Shown here piece after piece: positions 47,978-57,727 of a DNA stretch of 64,000 nucleotides. Position 1 is the stretch's first letter. Every line of letters begins with the position of its first letter. The notes below the pieces were generated by a model. The model was given only the letters and a program-made list of their open reading frames with translations, ran no database searches and was not told where the DNA came from. The DNA is from Bacteroidota bacterium. Lineage in GTDB: Bacteria; Bacteroidota; Bacteroidia; Bacteroidales; Prolixibacteraceae. Location of the stretch: NCBI GenBank assembly GCA_023412195.1, contig JAEYNZ010000140.1, positions 1 through 64,000 on the forward strand, written 5' to 3'. Both the position numbers and the translations under genes were made by a program.

Positions 47978-50089
47978 ATGAGAAAATTTACTTTTTTATT
48001 CTTTTTGATGGTTTTTGCAACCTGGTCATATGGGCAGGTTATACATGGCGTATCGTGGGTAACATGGGCAAACGAACCTGATTATGAAGATGTCACAGGT
48101 TATGCCACCAATCCTTACGATAACCCGCAGGTTACTATTTACAAAGCACCATCATCCTGGACACCTGTTAACAGTGTAGCATCATTTGATGCAACCTGGG
48201 ATTTACTGGGTGATGAGCACAAGGTTGCCAATGGAACCAATGTTACAGGAGGCGATCTTTTTGATCTGGACGGGGACGGCACTTTTGGTGCGGCATGGAA
48301 GGGAGTACATGACGGTGAAAACTTTTATGTATTGCTGAAATATTATGACACCAATAATGTAGCCGATGCCGCAACGAAGACTTTTGAAATTATGGCTCAG
48401 CCAACCAGCATTTTAAGGCATGAGCCTACATTTGTAGCTGCAGCCGACAGCACAGCAGCCAATACCATGAGTGGCGAAGACCTGGTACTTCAATACCAGA
48501 ACCAGGCATATGCCCGTTCAGTTGCATTAGGCGGAGGCAAAGCTTTATTTGCTGACGGAATGGTAACAGAATACAGCGCTTCAATGGGAGTTACGAAAAA
48601 TGACTGGCAACCATTTTTCATTGGCAACTGGGGAGCCAATGAAGCGGGCCTGAATGCATTTCTTGATGCCGATCATTTCTGGGATGAAACTGATGGAGTT
48701 ATAAGGGCAGTACTTGTGATGTCACTCGACGGTGTTTTATCATACCCTACCGATATGTCTGATCTGGCAGGAGAACGTACGGCATTTGAAGTAGGTGACA
48801 CCTTATCCTTCGATGTAAAATCGAATGCAAAGAAAGATGAAGCCAATGTAGAATATTTCTGGTCGGCAGACAGGAACAATGGTTACGCTTCGAACTATTA
48901 CAGCGGACATGTAACCTTATCACCACAGGTATTGGGAGAAGAAACACCTGATTCTGATTATATTATCCATGGTGTTTCATGGGTTACATGGGCAAACGAA
49001 CCCGATTATGAAGGAGTTACCGGATATGCCACCAATCCTTATGACAATCCGGAAGTTACTATTCTTAAAGCTCCGGCAACATGGGAACCTGTTTCCGATA
49101 ATACTTCATTTGATGCCACATGGGATATCCTGGGTGAAGAACACCTAGTTGCCAATCCAACAAATGTTGCGGGCGGCGATCTGTTTGATCTGAACGGAGA
49201 TGGTACTTTTGGAGCTTCATGGAAAGGAGTACATGACGGACAAAACTTTTATCTTCTCCTGAAATATTATGATACCAACGCTGTTGCAGATCCAGGGACC
49301 AAAACTTTCGAGGTTATGGCCCAGCCAACCAGTTACATCAGGCATGAGCCAACTTTTGCAGCAGCAGCTGACAGCACTGCAGCCAATACCATGAGTGGCG
49401 AAGACCTGGTACTTGAATACCAGAACCAGGCATATGCCCGTTCAGTTGCATTAGGCGGAGGCAAGGCTTTATTTGCTGACGGAATGGTAACAGAATACAG
49501 CGCTTCAATGGGAGTTACGAAAAATGACTGGCAGCCATTTTTCATAGGGAACTGGGGTGCTAATGAAGCAGGACTTAATGCATTCCTTGATGCAGATCAT
49601 TACTGGAATGAGACTGACGGAGTGATAAGAGCAGTTCTGGTCATGTCGCTGGATGGTGTTTTGTCGTACCCTTCAGATCCATCAGATCTTGCAGGTGAAA
49701 GAACAGCACTTAAAATTGGTGAAACATTTGCCTTTGATGTAAAAATGAATGCGAAGAAGGATGAAGCCAATGTTGAATACTTCTGGTCAGCTGACAGGAA
49801 CAACGGCTATGCATCGAATTATTACAGTGGACATCTGACATTATCAAATGATATTGCTACGAGTACAAAAGATTTAAAAGCTCAGCCTGAAGCACGTGTT
49901 TATATTCATAACAATATACTCATGGTAAAAGGTCAGGAGCCAGTAAATCTTGAAGTTTATAATATGCTTGGAGCAAGGTTGAAATCAGCAAAACTTGTAA
50001 ACAGGCTTTCACTCCAGGATTTACAGAATGGGGTATACCTGGTCCGTGTCAACAATGAACGTACAGTTACAAAAGTAGTTAAGTTTTAG
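47978..50089 (+). CDS. T9SS-exported protein with two tandem CBM9-like repeats
   Basis: A 703-aa secreted protein: signal peptide (1-20), two repeats of about 300 residues (starting VIHGVSWVTW at 21 and IIHGVSWVTW at 329; period 308 codons or 924 bases), then a T9SS type A sorting domain (about 632-703, ending GVYLVRVNNERTVTKVVKF). Each repeat contains DxDGDGTFG, a likely calcium loop, and WKGVHDGxNFY, which recalls CBM9-like sugar-binding sandwiches; that assignment is tentative. It is probably a surface carbohydrate-binding or adhesive protein. The copies share a near-identical DNA tract. Confidence 0.8.
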   Translation: MRKFTFLFFLMVFATWSYGQVIHGVSWVTWANEPDYEDVTGYATNPYDNPQVTIYKAPSSWTPVNSVASFDATWDLLGDEHKVANGTNVTGGDLFDLDGDGTFGAAWKGVHDGENFYVLLKYYDTNNVADAATKTFEIMAQPTSILRHEPTFVAAADSTAANTMSGEDLVLQYQNQAYARSVALGGGKALFADGMVTEYSASMGVTKNDWQPFFIGNWGANEAGLNAFLDADHFWDETDGVIRAVLVMSLDGVLSYPTDMSDLAGERTAFEVGDTLSFDVKSNAKKDEANVEYFWSADRNNGYASNYYSGHVTLSPQVLGEETPDSDYIIHGVSWVTWANEPDYEGVTGYATNPYDNPEVTILKAPATWEPVSDNTSFDATWDILGEEHLVANPTNVAGGDLFDLNGDGTFGASWKGVHDGQNFYLLLKYYDTNAVADPGTKTFEVMAQPTSYIRHEPTFAAAADSTAANTMSGEDLVLEYQNQAYARSVALGGGKALFADGMVTEYSASMGVTKNDWQPFFIGNWGANEAGLNAFLDADHYWNETDGVIRAVLVMSLDGVLSYPSDPSDLAGERTALKIGETFAFDVKMNAKKDEANVEYFWSADRNNGYASNYYSGHLTLSNDIATSTKDLKAQPEARVYIHNNILMVKGQEPVNLEVYNMLGARLKSAKLVNRLSLQDLQNGVYLVRVNNERTVTKVVKF
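48455..48609 (+). repeat. Near-identical tract, copy 1
   Basis: Aligns to 49379-49533 at a fixed 924-base offset with only two mismatches (48491 C/G and 48541 A/G) in 155 bases. On both sides the two repeats differ by many, mostly silent, changes. Confidence 0.85.
49379..49533 (+). repeat. Near-identical tract, copy 2
   Basis: Partner of 48455-48609. The edges are sharp: the first flanking differences occur at 48454/49378 and 48610/49534, after which silent changes appear every few codons. Confidence 0.85.
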
Positions 50090-50109
50090 CATTATTAACA
50101 GGAAGTTTC

Positions 50110-50141
50110 AAAGGCTACCTTTAACAGGTAGCCTTTGTTTT
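50110..50141 (+). terminator. Terminator after the tandem-repeat T9SS gene
   Basis: AAAGGCTACC and GGTAGCCTTT form a perfect 10-bp stem with a 7-base loop, followed by GTTTT. Confidence 0.8.
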
Positions 50142-50176
50142 AAAACCAGCAAAACCGTTATTTATAAAAAATAACT

Positions 50177-51307
50177 GTGAACCCTAAGGAAAAAAAACCG
50201 GCCATTTTACTTGCAGTGATGATCTTGTTTCTGTTCATGGGCATTGATTTCATCCTGGGTGTGACGATGATACCTGACCATTTCAACAGTTTCAGAGTAC
50301 AGAATTCAATTTACCATCATGGCCTGCAGAAAAATGTAAATGCAACAGCCGTTTGGGGTCCGTTATTTTACAGTTTCCATACCAACAGCCTGTCATTTCG
50401 GGATAACAGTACGCGCACAATTCCACTGAAATCGGAAAAGAAAAGAATTCTGATTATGGGTGATTCTCATTCCGAAGGGGTAGGTGTAGAATATCAGTTC
50501 ACCTTTGCCGGGCGGTTACAGGATAAAGGACATGCAGAAGGGGTGGAAATTCTAAATGCATCAGCTGTAAGTTATAGCCCAAAAATACATTATTTAAAAT
50601 CGGATTATCTGATTAATCAAAAAGGACTGGAAGTGGATGAAATCTGGGTAGCAATTGATATCTCCGACCTTCAGAATGAAATAGCATATAAAACCTTTCG
50701 GCCTGAGACCGGGCAAAAGGAAGGTGAAAAAGGTAAATGGAAAAGGTTTTTAAAACATAACTCTTTTACCTTTTATACCCTACTGCAATTTCGGGAAAAT
50801 AAGGAAACAGCTAAACTAAACCAAACATTGTTAAACACTAAAAGCAAAAGAGGAAGTTTACCTGATTTAAATTCAATTGAACTTTATAAAGAATTTTTCA
50901 GGTCATTCACCGATGAAGAATTGATAAAAAACCCCGATTTTCATGGAGTTTCAGAATGGATATATGAAGAAAAACTTCGAGAACTTGCAGACGAAGGGCT
51001 GCAACTGGGATTTGATAATATCAGAAAATTGAATATGATCTGCCGTAACAGGAAAATTAAACTCCGGTTGAGCGTACATCCCTGGCAAACACAGATCATG
51101 AAAAGAGATACATCCGATTATTATGTTGAAAGCTGGAAGAACTTCTGCAGCGATGAAAACATTGAATTTAATAATCTGTATCCGTTATTTATCAATCATG
51201 AAAATCCGGTGATGGTTATCAAAAGCTGTTATATTGAAGGTGACAATCACTGGAATGAGATTGGACATCAAAGGGTAGCCGAATATCTTAAGGAATATCT
51301 GAACTAA
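50177..51307 (+). CDS. Membrane-anchored SGNH-hydrolase-like protein
   Basis: A 376-aa protein anchored by one N-terminal helix (about 9-29). GDSHSEG (near 95) fits the nucleophile block of SGNH/GDSL hydrolases and DNHWNEIGH (near 356) the catalytic Asp-His block. Such proteins often add or remove acyl groups on exported polysaccharides. The frame starts with GTG at 50177; the next ATG (50219) would cut into the membrane helix, and the paralog at 63693 has an ATG at the corresponding place. It is followed four bases later by a lipoprotein gene. Confidence 0.75.
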   Translation: MNPKEKKPAILLAVMILFLFMGIDFILGVTMIPDHFNSFRVQNSIYHHGLQKNVNATAVWGPLFYSFHTNSLSFRDNSTRTIPLKSEKKRILIMGDSHSEGVGVEYQFTFAGRLQDKGHAEGVEILNASAVSYSPKIHYLKSDYLINQKGLEVDEIWVAIDISDLQNEIAYKTFRPETGQKEGEKGKWKRFLKHNSFTFYTLLQFRENKETAKLNQTLLNTKSKRGSLPDLNSIELYKEFFRSFTDEELIKNPDFHGVSEWIYEEKLRELADEGLQLGFDNIRKLNMICRNRKIKLRLSVHPWQTQIMKRDTSDYYVESWKNFCSDENIEFNNLYPLFINHENPVMVIKSCYIEGDNHWNEIGHQRVAEYLKEYLN

Positions 51308-51311
51308 GGGA

Positions 51312-52286
51312 ATGAAAACAAAACCCGGAAGATACTTTACAGTTATAGTAGTCATTCTGATTATACAATCATGCTTGAAAGGGGAGCCTTTGAAACAAAT
51401 GGAGGACCTCTCAAAGCTTTATTCCGATAAAAAAATTACAAATTCTCAGATGCTTTATGAAATGGGAAAAGTTTACCTGGAAAATAATGAAAACCAGCAG
51501 GTAAAATATGACTATTTTAACCGGCTCATTATTTCAGGATATTCTACACATGTCATTCATCATTACCTGTTAAGACAGGAGGAGGAATTACAAGAAAACG
51601 ACATGAAAATAGTGTTGTTTGCCCTGAATGAAGGGAAGCACTTTAAACTGGCAGATTCATTCAGGAAAAAATTCAGTGCCAAATTTATTAACCAGCTTAA
51701 TACTATGTCAGAGGCAAGTGATTCTTTAATTTATTACGATACCCTTATAAAGAGGATACCGCGGGCAGAAGCTTATTTAAACAGAAGTCGGTTTTTTTCC
51801 AGAATGGGAGCAACAGACATGGCAGGAGCCGATGCTGAAATTGTCATGGAAACGGATCCATGTCATGAGGATGCAGTTTTTCAGCAGGCTATTACATTGT
51901 TCCAGCAGGAAAAGACGAAAAATGTCATTGCTTTGCTGGAGAGTTGCAATATTTTACACACAGAATGGCATCCGGTTTTCTACAAGCTTGCTTTTGAAAT
52001 TGAATCAGTGAAGAATTCAGCAAATAGTATAGAAGAAAAGCTTTTCAAACAGGCCAACCTGTATGTAAACAATGGTTTTGCAGACATAGCCCTTAGAAAA
52101 AACAATGAGTTACTGGAGATGAAGGGAGTAGATAATCCAGATTACATTGCATTACAGGCTTTTATCCATTACCGGTTAAAAAACAAGGCATTGGCTGAAA
52201 AGTACATAAAAGATGCGGAAAGCCTGACAGGTAAAAAATCAAGATTAGGAGAAATGATTGCAGGCATGGAACAGGTTCAGGACTGA
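51312..52286 (+). CDS. Lipoprotein with TPR-like helices
   Basis: A 324-aa lipoprotein: the signal ends in IIQSC with lipidated Cys21. The rest is helical with repeat-like segments (RAEAYLNRSRFFSRMGATDMAGADAE, about 150-175; DAVFQQAITLFQQ) that resemble tetratricopeptide repeats. It is likely a scaffold at a membrane. It lies four bases after the SGNH gene and 47 bases before SusC. I recognise no specific family. Confidence 0.7.
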   Translation: MKTKPGRYFTVIVVILIIQSCLKGEPLKQMEDLSKLYSDKKITNSQMLYEMGKVYLENNENQQVKYDYFNRLIISGYSTHVIHHYLLRQEEELQENDMKIVLFALNEGKHFKLADSFRKKFSAKFINQLNTMSEASDSLIYYDTLIKRIPRAEAYLNRSRFFSRMGATDMAGADAEIVMETDPCHEDAVFQQAITLFQQEKTKNVIALLESCNILHTEWHPVFYKLAFEIESVKNSANSIEEKLFKQANLYVNNGFADIALRKNNELLEMKGVDNPDYIALQAFIHYRLKNKALAEKYIKDAESLTGKKSRLGEMIAGMEQVQD

Positions 52287-52333
52287 AAAAAGGTGATGAA
52301 AAATATTATAAAATTAATTTGAATAATGAAGCT

Positions 52334-55300
52334 ATGAAAAAAAGAATCATGTTTAAAACATTAATGTTAATGTTTATGATCATGTTACAGGGGTCCTTTC
52401 TGATGGCACAGCAAATGGTATCAGGTGTTGTTACCGACGTGACATCAGGACAGACATTGATTGGTGCAACTGTTATTTTGAAAGGGACAACAAGAGGAAC
52501 TGTAACCGGAGTTGATGGAAGTTATTCCATCAATATTCCAAGCTTGCAAGATACCCTGCTTTTCTCTTTTGTAGGCTATGAAAATGTAGAGGTTCCGGTT
52601 GCAGGAAGAACAGCTGTTAACGTCAGCATGCGCGAAAGTGACCTGATGCTTCAGGAGATGGTAGTTATTGGTTATGGAACAGTGAGAAAGTCGGATCTGA
52701 CGGGATCAGTAGCGGTAGTTTCATCAGAAGATTTAACAAGGATTCCTGCTTCCAATTTCACAAGGGCCTTGCAGGGGCGGGCTCCAGGAGTCATTGTTTC
52801 ACAGTCGGGAAGCCCGGGAAGCAGTGCACAGATCAGAGTCAGAGGTATTGGATCAATAAATCAGAACCCTAACCCGATTTATGTGATTGACGGTGTCATT
52901 ACAGGTGGACTGGGGAACGTGAATCCAACTGATATTGAAACCATACAGGTACTGAAAGATGCTTCGGCAGCTGCAATTTACGGGGCTGACGGAGCAAATG
53001 GGGTCATTATTATAACCACCAAAAGAGGGGAAAAAGGACGACCCAAAATCAGCCTCTCGAGCTATGTCAGTATGAGCAGGACACCAGGACAATTTGATGT
53101 AATGAATGCCAGTGAGTATGCAAGTTTCTACTCTACCTTGCTGCAGGAAAGTAATATTTCCATACCGATAGGATATCAGGATCATTTTCGACAGTGGTAT
53201 TTTGGAGAAGGTTGGCAGGAAGGGACTAAATGGCAGGATGAAGTTACCCGTAGTGGTTTAGACCAGAACTATTCTGTCAGGATATCAGGAGGAGGCGATG
53301 ATTCCAATTTCAGCATTTCTTTAAATCATGTCAATGAAAAAGGTATTCTTCTTGCATCAGCTGCGCAACGTTATAACCTTAGGGTAAATTCCGATTTCAA
53401 CATTGGAAAGTACATAAAGATCGGTGAATCTCTTAGCCTTACAAGAAGTACAGGTCAAAATCCTACCACATACCAGGGCAATCCATGGCAGGTTACTTTA
53501 ATTACCTCTCCGTTAATGCGTATGTTCAATGAAAATAATAAGGGTGGATATGAAGGCCCCCAGATTCCATATGAATATACCATGGAAAACGGAACTATTG
53601 AAATAGTTAACAACACCGGATATAACGATAAGCCCAATCCTGTTGGTCCGATGATGATTGGTGATGACAGGAGCTTTAACAACAATGTTCTTGCAAGCCT
53701 GTACCTCGAGATTAAACCAATCAAATGGTTCACATACCGCTTAACACCATCTGTTGAAGCGGGTTTTGGAAGGTCAAAATTCTGGTTTCCTGCCTTTGAC
53801 ATGGGTGTAAGGAGCCGTGCACAGGCTGAACTGACGGAGAATTTTTATGAAAACATTGGCCTGTCACTTGAAAATCAGGTTACTTTTTCAAACCGTTATG
53901 GAAACAATAACATAACAGCTACAGCTGTTCATCATGTAAGGAAAAATGAAGGCAATTCGATCAATGCCACAGCCCAGGGTTTCCCGTATGAACAATTGAA
54001 TGTGATCAGCCAGTCTTATGAAGAGGGCCGCCAGGTAGGAGGCTTTTACAGCCCCTTTACCTCGGAATCATATTTAGGAAGGTTAATTTATGATTATGCT
54101 GGCAAATATTTAATAACCGGCAGTTTGCGGTACGACGGAAATTCGCGCTTTGGTCCTGAAAACCGGTGGGGGTCATTTCCTTCGGTTTCTGCAGCATGGA
54201 AGGTTAATGAAGATTTCTTGCAGGGCATTGAACAAATTTCGATGTTAAAACTTCGTTTTGGCTGGGGGAAAACAGGAAATTCGAACATCGGAAGTTTCCA
54301 GTATCAGTCGGTGATCGATAATTTTGATCAGTTTTCACCAATATTTGGTGCAGACCAGAGATTAGTGCCTGCATTGAACGTCGTTCATAGTTTTGGCAAC
54401 CCTTCCATTAAATGGGAAGCAGCTGAAATGATGAACTTTGGAGCTGATCTCAATCTTTTTAACAACCGTATTCAGCTTAGTGCAGAATATTATATAAAGA
54501 ATCAGGATGACCTGTTGGTCAAGATCCCTATGTCGGCTGCATTCGGACGGGTATCAGGGGCAGGTGATCCATGGGTGAATCTTGGTGAAATTCAAAATCG
54601 CGGATTTGAGTTTACTGGTACCTACAGGAAAATGGAAGGAGCATTTAATTATTCAGCTTCAGCAAACCTAACTACTATAAAAAATGAGGTTGTTTATATC
54701 CCCGGAGATATACTTTCGGGCAACAACCTTACAACACTTGGCCATACAATTGGCAGTTTTTATGGTTATGTTGCTGAACGGATTCTTACAGCTGCTGATT
54801 TCGACGAATCCAACCAGTACCTTCATGCATCCCCAGCAACAGGAAAGCCGGAACCCGGTGATTTAAAATTCAAGGATCTCAATAATGATGGAATCATCAA
54901 TGATCTGGACAGAACGATTATTGGTAAGGCCGTTCCAGATTTTATCTATAGCCTGAACCTGGAGGCTCAATACATGAATTTCGATATATCATTATTCTTT
55001 TATGGCATGCAAAATTTCCAGGTCTATAATCATTTAAGGGCAGCAATTGAAGGATTTTCCACACAGGATATGGGTCATAACAAACTGCGTGATTATTCCT
55101 TGAACTATTACAGGGCTGACAGGCCGTCGACAAAATATATCAGGGCCGATCTGAACAATAGAAATCAAAACGACAGGCCATCTACATGGTTTCTTGAAGA
55201 GGCCTCATTTGTAAGATTGAAAGATGTACAGCTTGGATATACCATACCAACTCAGGTTATAAATAAAACCGGGCTTGCAAGTACAAGGATATACGTTAGT

Positions 55301-55444
55301 GCGACCAATTTATTAACTTTAACCCAATATACAGGTCGTGATCCTGAGGCTCCAACAGTAAGCGGACCTCTTACACCTGGAAATGATGGCGGAACATATC
55401 CGGTTCCCCGTTCTTTAACTTTAGGTGTTCAGGTTGATTTTTAA
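52334..55444 (+). CDS. SusC/RagA-type TonB-dependent transporter
   Basis: Outer-membrane importer of oligosaccharides, 1036 aa from the ATG at 52334; a TTG at 52319 is rejected. Signal peptide (about 1-25, ending LMAQ), a carboxypeptidase-like beta-sandwich (VVTDVTSGQTLIGATVILKGT), a TonB-box-like VIGYGTVRKSDLTGSV, the plug (LQGRAPGVIVSQSGSPG, RGIGSINQNPNPIYVIDGV) and a 22-strand-type barrel ending SLTLGVQVDF. It has no STN signalling domain, so it should not signal to the ECF sigma factor through an anti-sigma. SusD follows 18 bases later. Confidence 0.96.
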   Translation: MKKRIMFKTLMLMFMIMLQGSFLMAQQMVSGVVTDVTSGQTLIGATVILKGTTRGTVTGVDGSYSINIPSLQDTLLFSFVGYENVEVPVAGRTAVNVSMRESDLMLQEMVVIGYGTVRKSDLTGSVAVVSSEDLTRIPASNFTRALQGRAPGVIVSQSGSPGSSAQIRVRGIGSINQNPNPIYVIDGVITGGLGNVNPTDIETIQVLKDASAAAIYGADGANGVIIITTKRGEKGRPKISLSSYVSMSRTPGQFDVMNASEYASFYSTLLQESNISIPIGYQDHFRQWYFGEGWQEGTKWQDEVTRSGLDQNYSVRISGGGDDSNFSISLNHVNEKGILLASAAQRYNLRVNSDFNIGKYIKIGESLSLTRSTGQNPTTYQGNPWQVTLITSPLMRMFNENNKGGYEGPQIPYEYTMENGTIEIVNNTGYNDKPNPVGPMMIGDDRSFNNNVLASLYLEIKPIKWFTYRLTPSVEAGFGRSKFWFPAFDMGVRSRAQAELTENFYENIGLSLENQVTFSNRYGNNNITATAVHHVRKNEGNSINATAQGFPYEQLNVISQSYEEGRQVGGFYSPFTSESYLGRLIYDYAGKYLITGSLRYDGNSRFGPENRWGSFPSVSAAWKVNEDFLQGIEQISMLKLRFGWGKTGNSNIGSFQYQSVIDNFDQFSPIFGADQRLVPALNVVHSFGNPSIKWEAAEMMNFGADLNLFNNRIQLSAEYYIKNQDDLLVKIPMSAAFGRVSGAGDPWVNLGEIQNRGFEFTGTYRKMEGAFNYSASANLTTIKNEVVYIPGDILSGNNLTTLGHTIGSFYGYVAERILTAADFDESNQYLHASPATGKPEPGDLKFKDLNNDGIINDLDRTIIGKAVPDFIYSLNLEAQYMNFDISLFFYGMQNFQVYNHLRAAIEGFSTQDMGHNKLRDYSLNYYRADRPSTKYIRADLNNRNQNDRPSTWFLEEASFVRLKDVQLGYTIPTQVINKTGLASTRIYVSATNLLTLTQYTGRDPEAPTVSGPLTPGNDGGTYPVPRSLTLGVQVDF

Positions 55445-55462
55445 CAGTTAGAGTAATATTTA

Positions 55463-57181
55463 ATGAATGGAATCATGAATAAATCGATTTTTAAAATAGC
55501 AATTGTATTATTATTGGTCATATCCACTTCGTGTAATGAAGATTTTCTGGAAACAGAAAATAAAAACCAGCTGACAGTGGAGAATTTTTACCAGACTCAA
55601 CAGGATTTCTGGATGGGGCTTAATAGTCTATATACGCCACTTGCCGATGGAGGTATGTTCGGATTGCAGTTTCAATTATTGTTCAATTCCTTTGACGACA
55701 GGGTCCTGTTTGAAACCACAGGGCTTGACATGTTGAATATCAATGCATCCCACGCTTCAGTATCGAACATGTGGCGAGCTTTGTATTTTGGTATGTACCG
55801 GACGAATACTTTCATTAAAATGATAAATGAACGACCAGAAATTGAAGGCTTTCCCACAGCAACAAGGAATAATTACCTGGCACAGGCAAGAGCATTACGG
55901 GGTGCATATCTTTTTTACCTTGTCACCCTCTTTAATGAACCTATATTTTATGATGAGAAAACGATACCGTCTGATTTGCTGATCAACCTGACCAATGGGA
56001 AGCCTGAAGAATTTTGGAACCTTTTAAAGGAAGATTTTTTATATGGCATCCAGAATAACTCATTACCCATGTCTTATCCTCCCTCTGACCTGGGCAGGAT
56101 AACAAAAGGTGCCGCCCAGGCAATGCTTGGAAAAGCAATGTTGTATAAACACTATCATTACTATGTCAGGAAAGGCCAGAAGGGAAGTCAGGGTGATCAG
56201 GAAGATCTGAGACTGGCCCGTGATATGTTTCAACAGGTTATGCAATCTGGCGTTTACGAGCTGATTCAGCCAAAAGCACCTAAATCCCGACAGGATTATA
56301 TAAATGCAGTACTAAGTAATTTTACATGGGTTACTTTACCTGCCGGAAGCAATACATATCCTGCTGAAAATAATAAAGAATCGGTATGGGAGATCCAATA
56401 CAGTGATGAGCGTATTGCTGCCGGATGGCTGCCGGGATGGCAATGGACAGGAGCATTGAATGCAGCTTATTTCAGCTCACACCCTTCAAGCTTCAGAAAT
56501 CATGAAGCACATCCTGACCTTTTCATGGCATTTGAAACAGATGGTGCACCTGAAGGATTCGACCGTGATCCTCGTGCATATGCAACACTATGGACCGATA
56601 ATGAACTGATGGATTTCAGGGTTGGCAGTCCTTTTGAAAAAACAGCATACCGCAGTGGTGTTCACAATAAAAGGGTTGCATTTGCCAGAGGACTGATTGA
56701 TTATCCCAATACCCATCCTTCAAGGGGTTTTGGTCTTAAAAAATATCACTATCCCGTTTATTATGATAAAGATGCACCAAAAAATGACCCTGTTAACCGT
56801 AAAATGATCAGGTATGCCGATGTATTACTTATGTATGCTGAGGTGGCTTTCCTGTTAAATGAAAACACAGGTGAAGGACTGGCAGCTTTAAACCAGGTAA
56901 GGGCAAGAGTTGATATGCCACCCGTTGCTGCTTTGACCAGAGACGCCATTATTCATGAACGTGATGTTGAGCTTGCTTTGGAAGGATGGCGATGGCTTGA
57001 TTTGGTGCGCTGGAGCTTCGACCCTGAATGGGGAATCAACTGGACAACCATTTTGGGCAGGCAGGTAGGTCCGAATGACAATGGAAATTATTTCGTTAAA
57101 GGCAAACATGAATATCTGCCCATTCCGGTTGAAGAGATTAATAAACACGAAGGACAGCTTCGTCAGAATCCGGGTTGGTAG
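55463..57181 (+). CDS. SusD/RagB-type glycan-binding lipoprotein
   Basis: Surface lipoprotein that forms the lid over the SusC barrel, 572 aa (568 from MNKS). The lipobox is STSC (Cys24 from the first ATG). SusD features: QLTVENFYQTQQDFW near the N-terminus, ARALRGAYLFYLVTLFNEP (about 135-155), and the C-terminal KMIRYADVLLMYAEVAF and ERDVELALEGWRWLDLVRW. The paired transporter and neighbouring enzymes define a polysaccharide utilisation locus. The ligand is unknown. Confidence 0.96.
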   Translation: MNGIMNKSIFKIAIVLLLVISTSCNEDFLETENKNQLTVENFYQTQQDFWMGLNSLYTPLADGGMFGLQFQLLFNSFDDRVLFETTGLDMLNINASHASVSNMWRALYFGMYRTNTFIKMINERPEIEGFPTATRNNYLAQARALRGAYLFYLVTLFNEPIFYDEKTIPSDLLINLTNGKPEEFWNLLKEDFLYGIQNNSLPMSYPPSDLGRITKGAAQAMLGKAMLYKHYHYYVRKGQKGSQGDQEDLRLARDMFQQVMQSGVYELIQPKAPKSRQDYINAVLSNFTWVTLPAGSNTYPAENNKESVWEIQYSDERIAAGWLPGWQWTGALNAAYFSSHPSSFRNHEAHPDLFMAFETDGAPEGFDRDPRAYATLWTDNELMDFRVGSPFEKTAYRSGVHNKRVAFARGLIDYPNTHPSRGFGLKKYHYPVYYDKDAPKNDPVNRKMIRYADVLLMYAEVAFLLNENTGEGLAALNQVRARVDMPPVAALTRDAIIHERDVELALEGWRWLDLVRWSFDPEWGINWTTILGRQVGPNDNGNYFVKGKHEYLPIPVEEINKHEGQLRQNPGW

Positions 57182-57243
57182 TATGGATCAGGAAGTAAAG
57201 AATGGTTAACAAAATAATAAGAGCTATAAAACATTTAATTTCT

Positions 57244-57633
57244 ATGAAAAATACCACATATATCATGGCATTAGCTTTCCTCCTTCTGACTTTCGGATGC
57301 AATAAGGAAGAAGCTGTAACTCCTTCGGCAGATTTTACAACAAATTTGCAGGATAATACATTAAAAAGGGGCCGACCGTTCACAATATATTTGAGTAACG
57401 TACAGGGAGAATTTGCTGTTTATTTTAAAGGGAATGACCTCAGGAACACTTACGACGCAAATGATCCTACAAGACTTGGCACCCCATTTTCAACCAGTCT
57501 CGACTCTCTGGTAATTCCTGCTTATAACCTGACAGGAGAAAAGGTGTTCACAATTGTAGCATCTAGTTCTGGTAACTGGGCTAAGGATTATATCCAGGAT
57601 ATTAAATCAATAACTATCAACGTAGTTGATTGA
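57244..57633 (+). CDS. Small SusE-position lipoprotein
   Basis: A 129-aa lipoprotein with lipobox LTFGC (Cys19) from the ATG at 57244; an earlier start at 57202 is less likely because it would displace the signal. The mature part is a single small beta-sandwich (PFTIYLSNVQGEFAVYFKG, GEKVFTIVASSSGNW). It takes the position of SusE/SusF-type surface glycan-binding proteins, after SusD, and resembles the N-terminal domains of DUF5017-type proteins. The function is inferred from position only. Confidence 0.7.
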   Translation: MKNTTYIMALAFLLLTFGCNKEEAVTPSADFTTNLQDNTLKRGRPFTIYLSNVQGEFAVYFKGNDLRNTYDANDPTRLGTPFSTSLDSLVIPAYNLTGEKVFTIVASSSGNWAKDYIQDIKSITINVVD

Positions 57634-57651
57634 TATCCAAAAAAAGCTAAA

Positions 57652-57687
57652 AAAAAAGCTGTCTTGATCAACAGGACAGCTTTTTTT
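57652..57687 (+). terminator. Terminator after the susCD-lipoprotein genes
   Basis: AAAAAAGCTGTC and GACAGCTTTTTT pair around an 11-base loop and end in the T-run. It separates the SusCD transcript from the 1159-aa gene. Confidence 0.8.
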
Positions 57688-57727
57688 ACTTATATTTTCG
57701 AACTTCAATATAAAACTTATCCGCACC

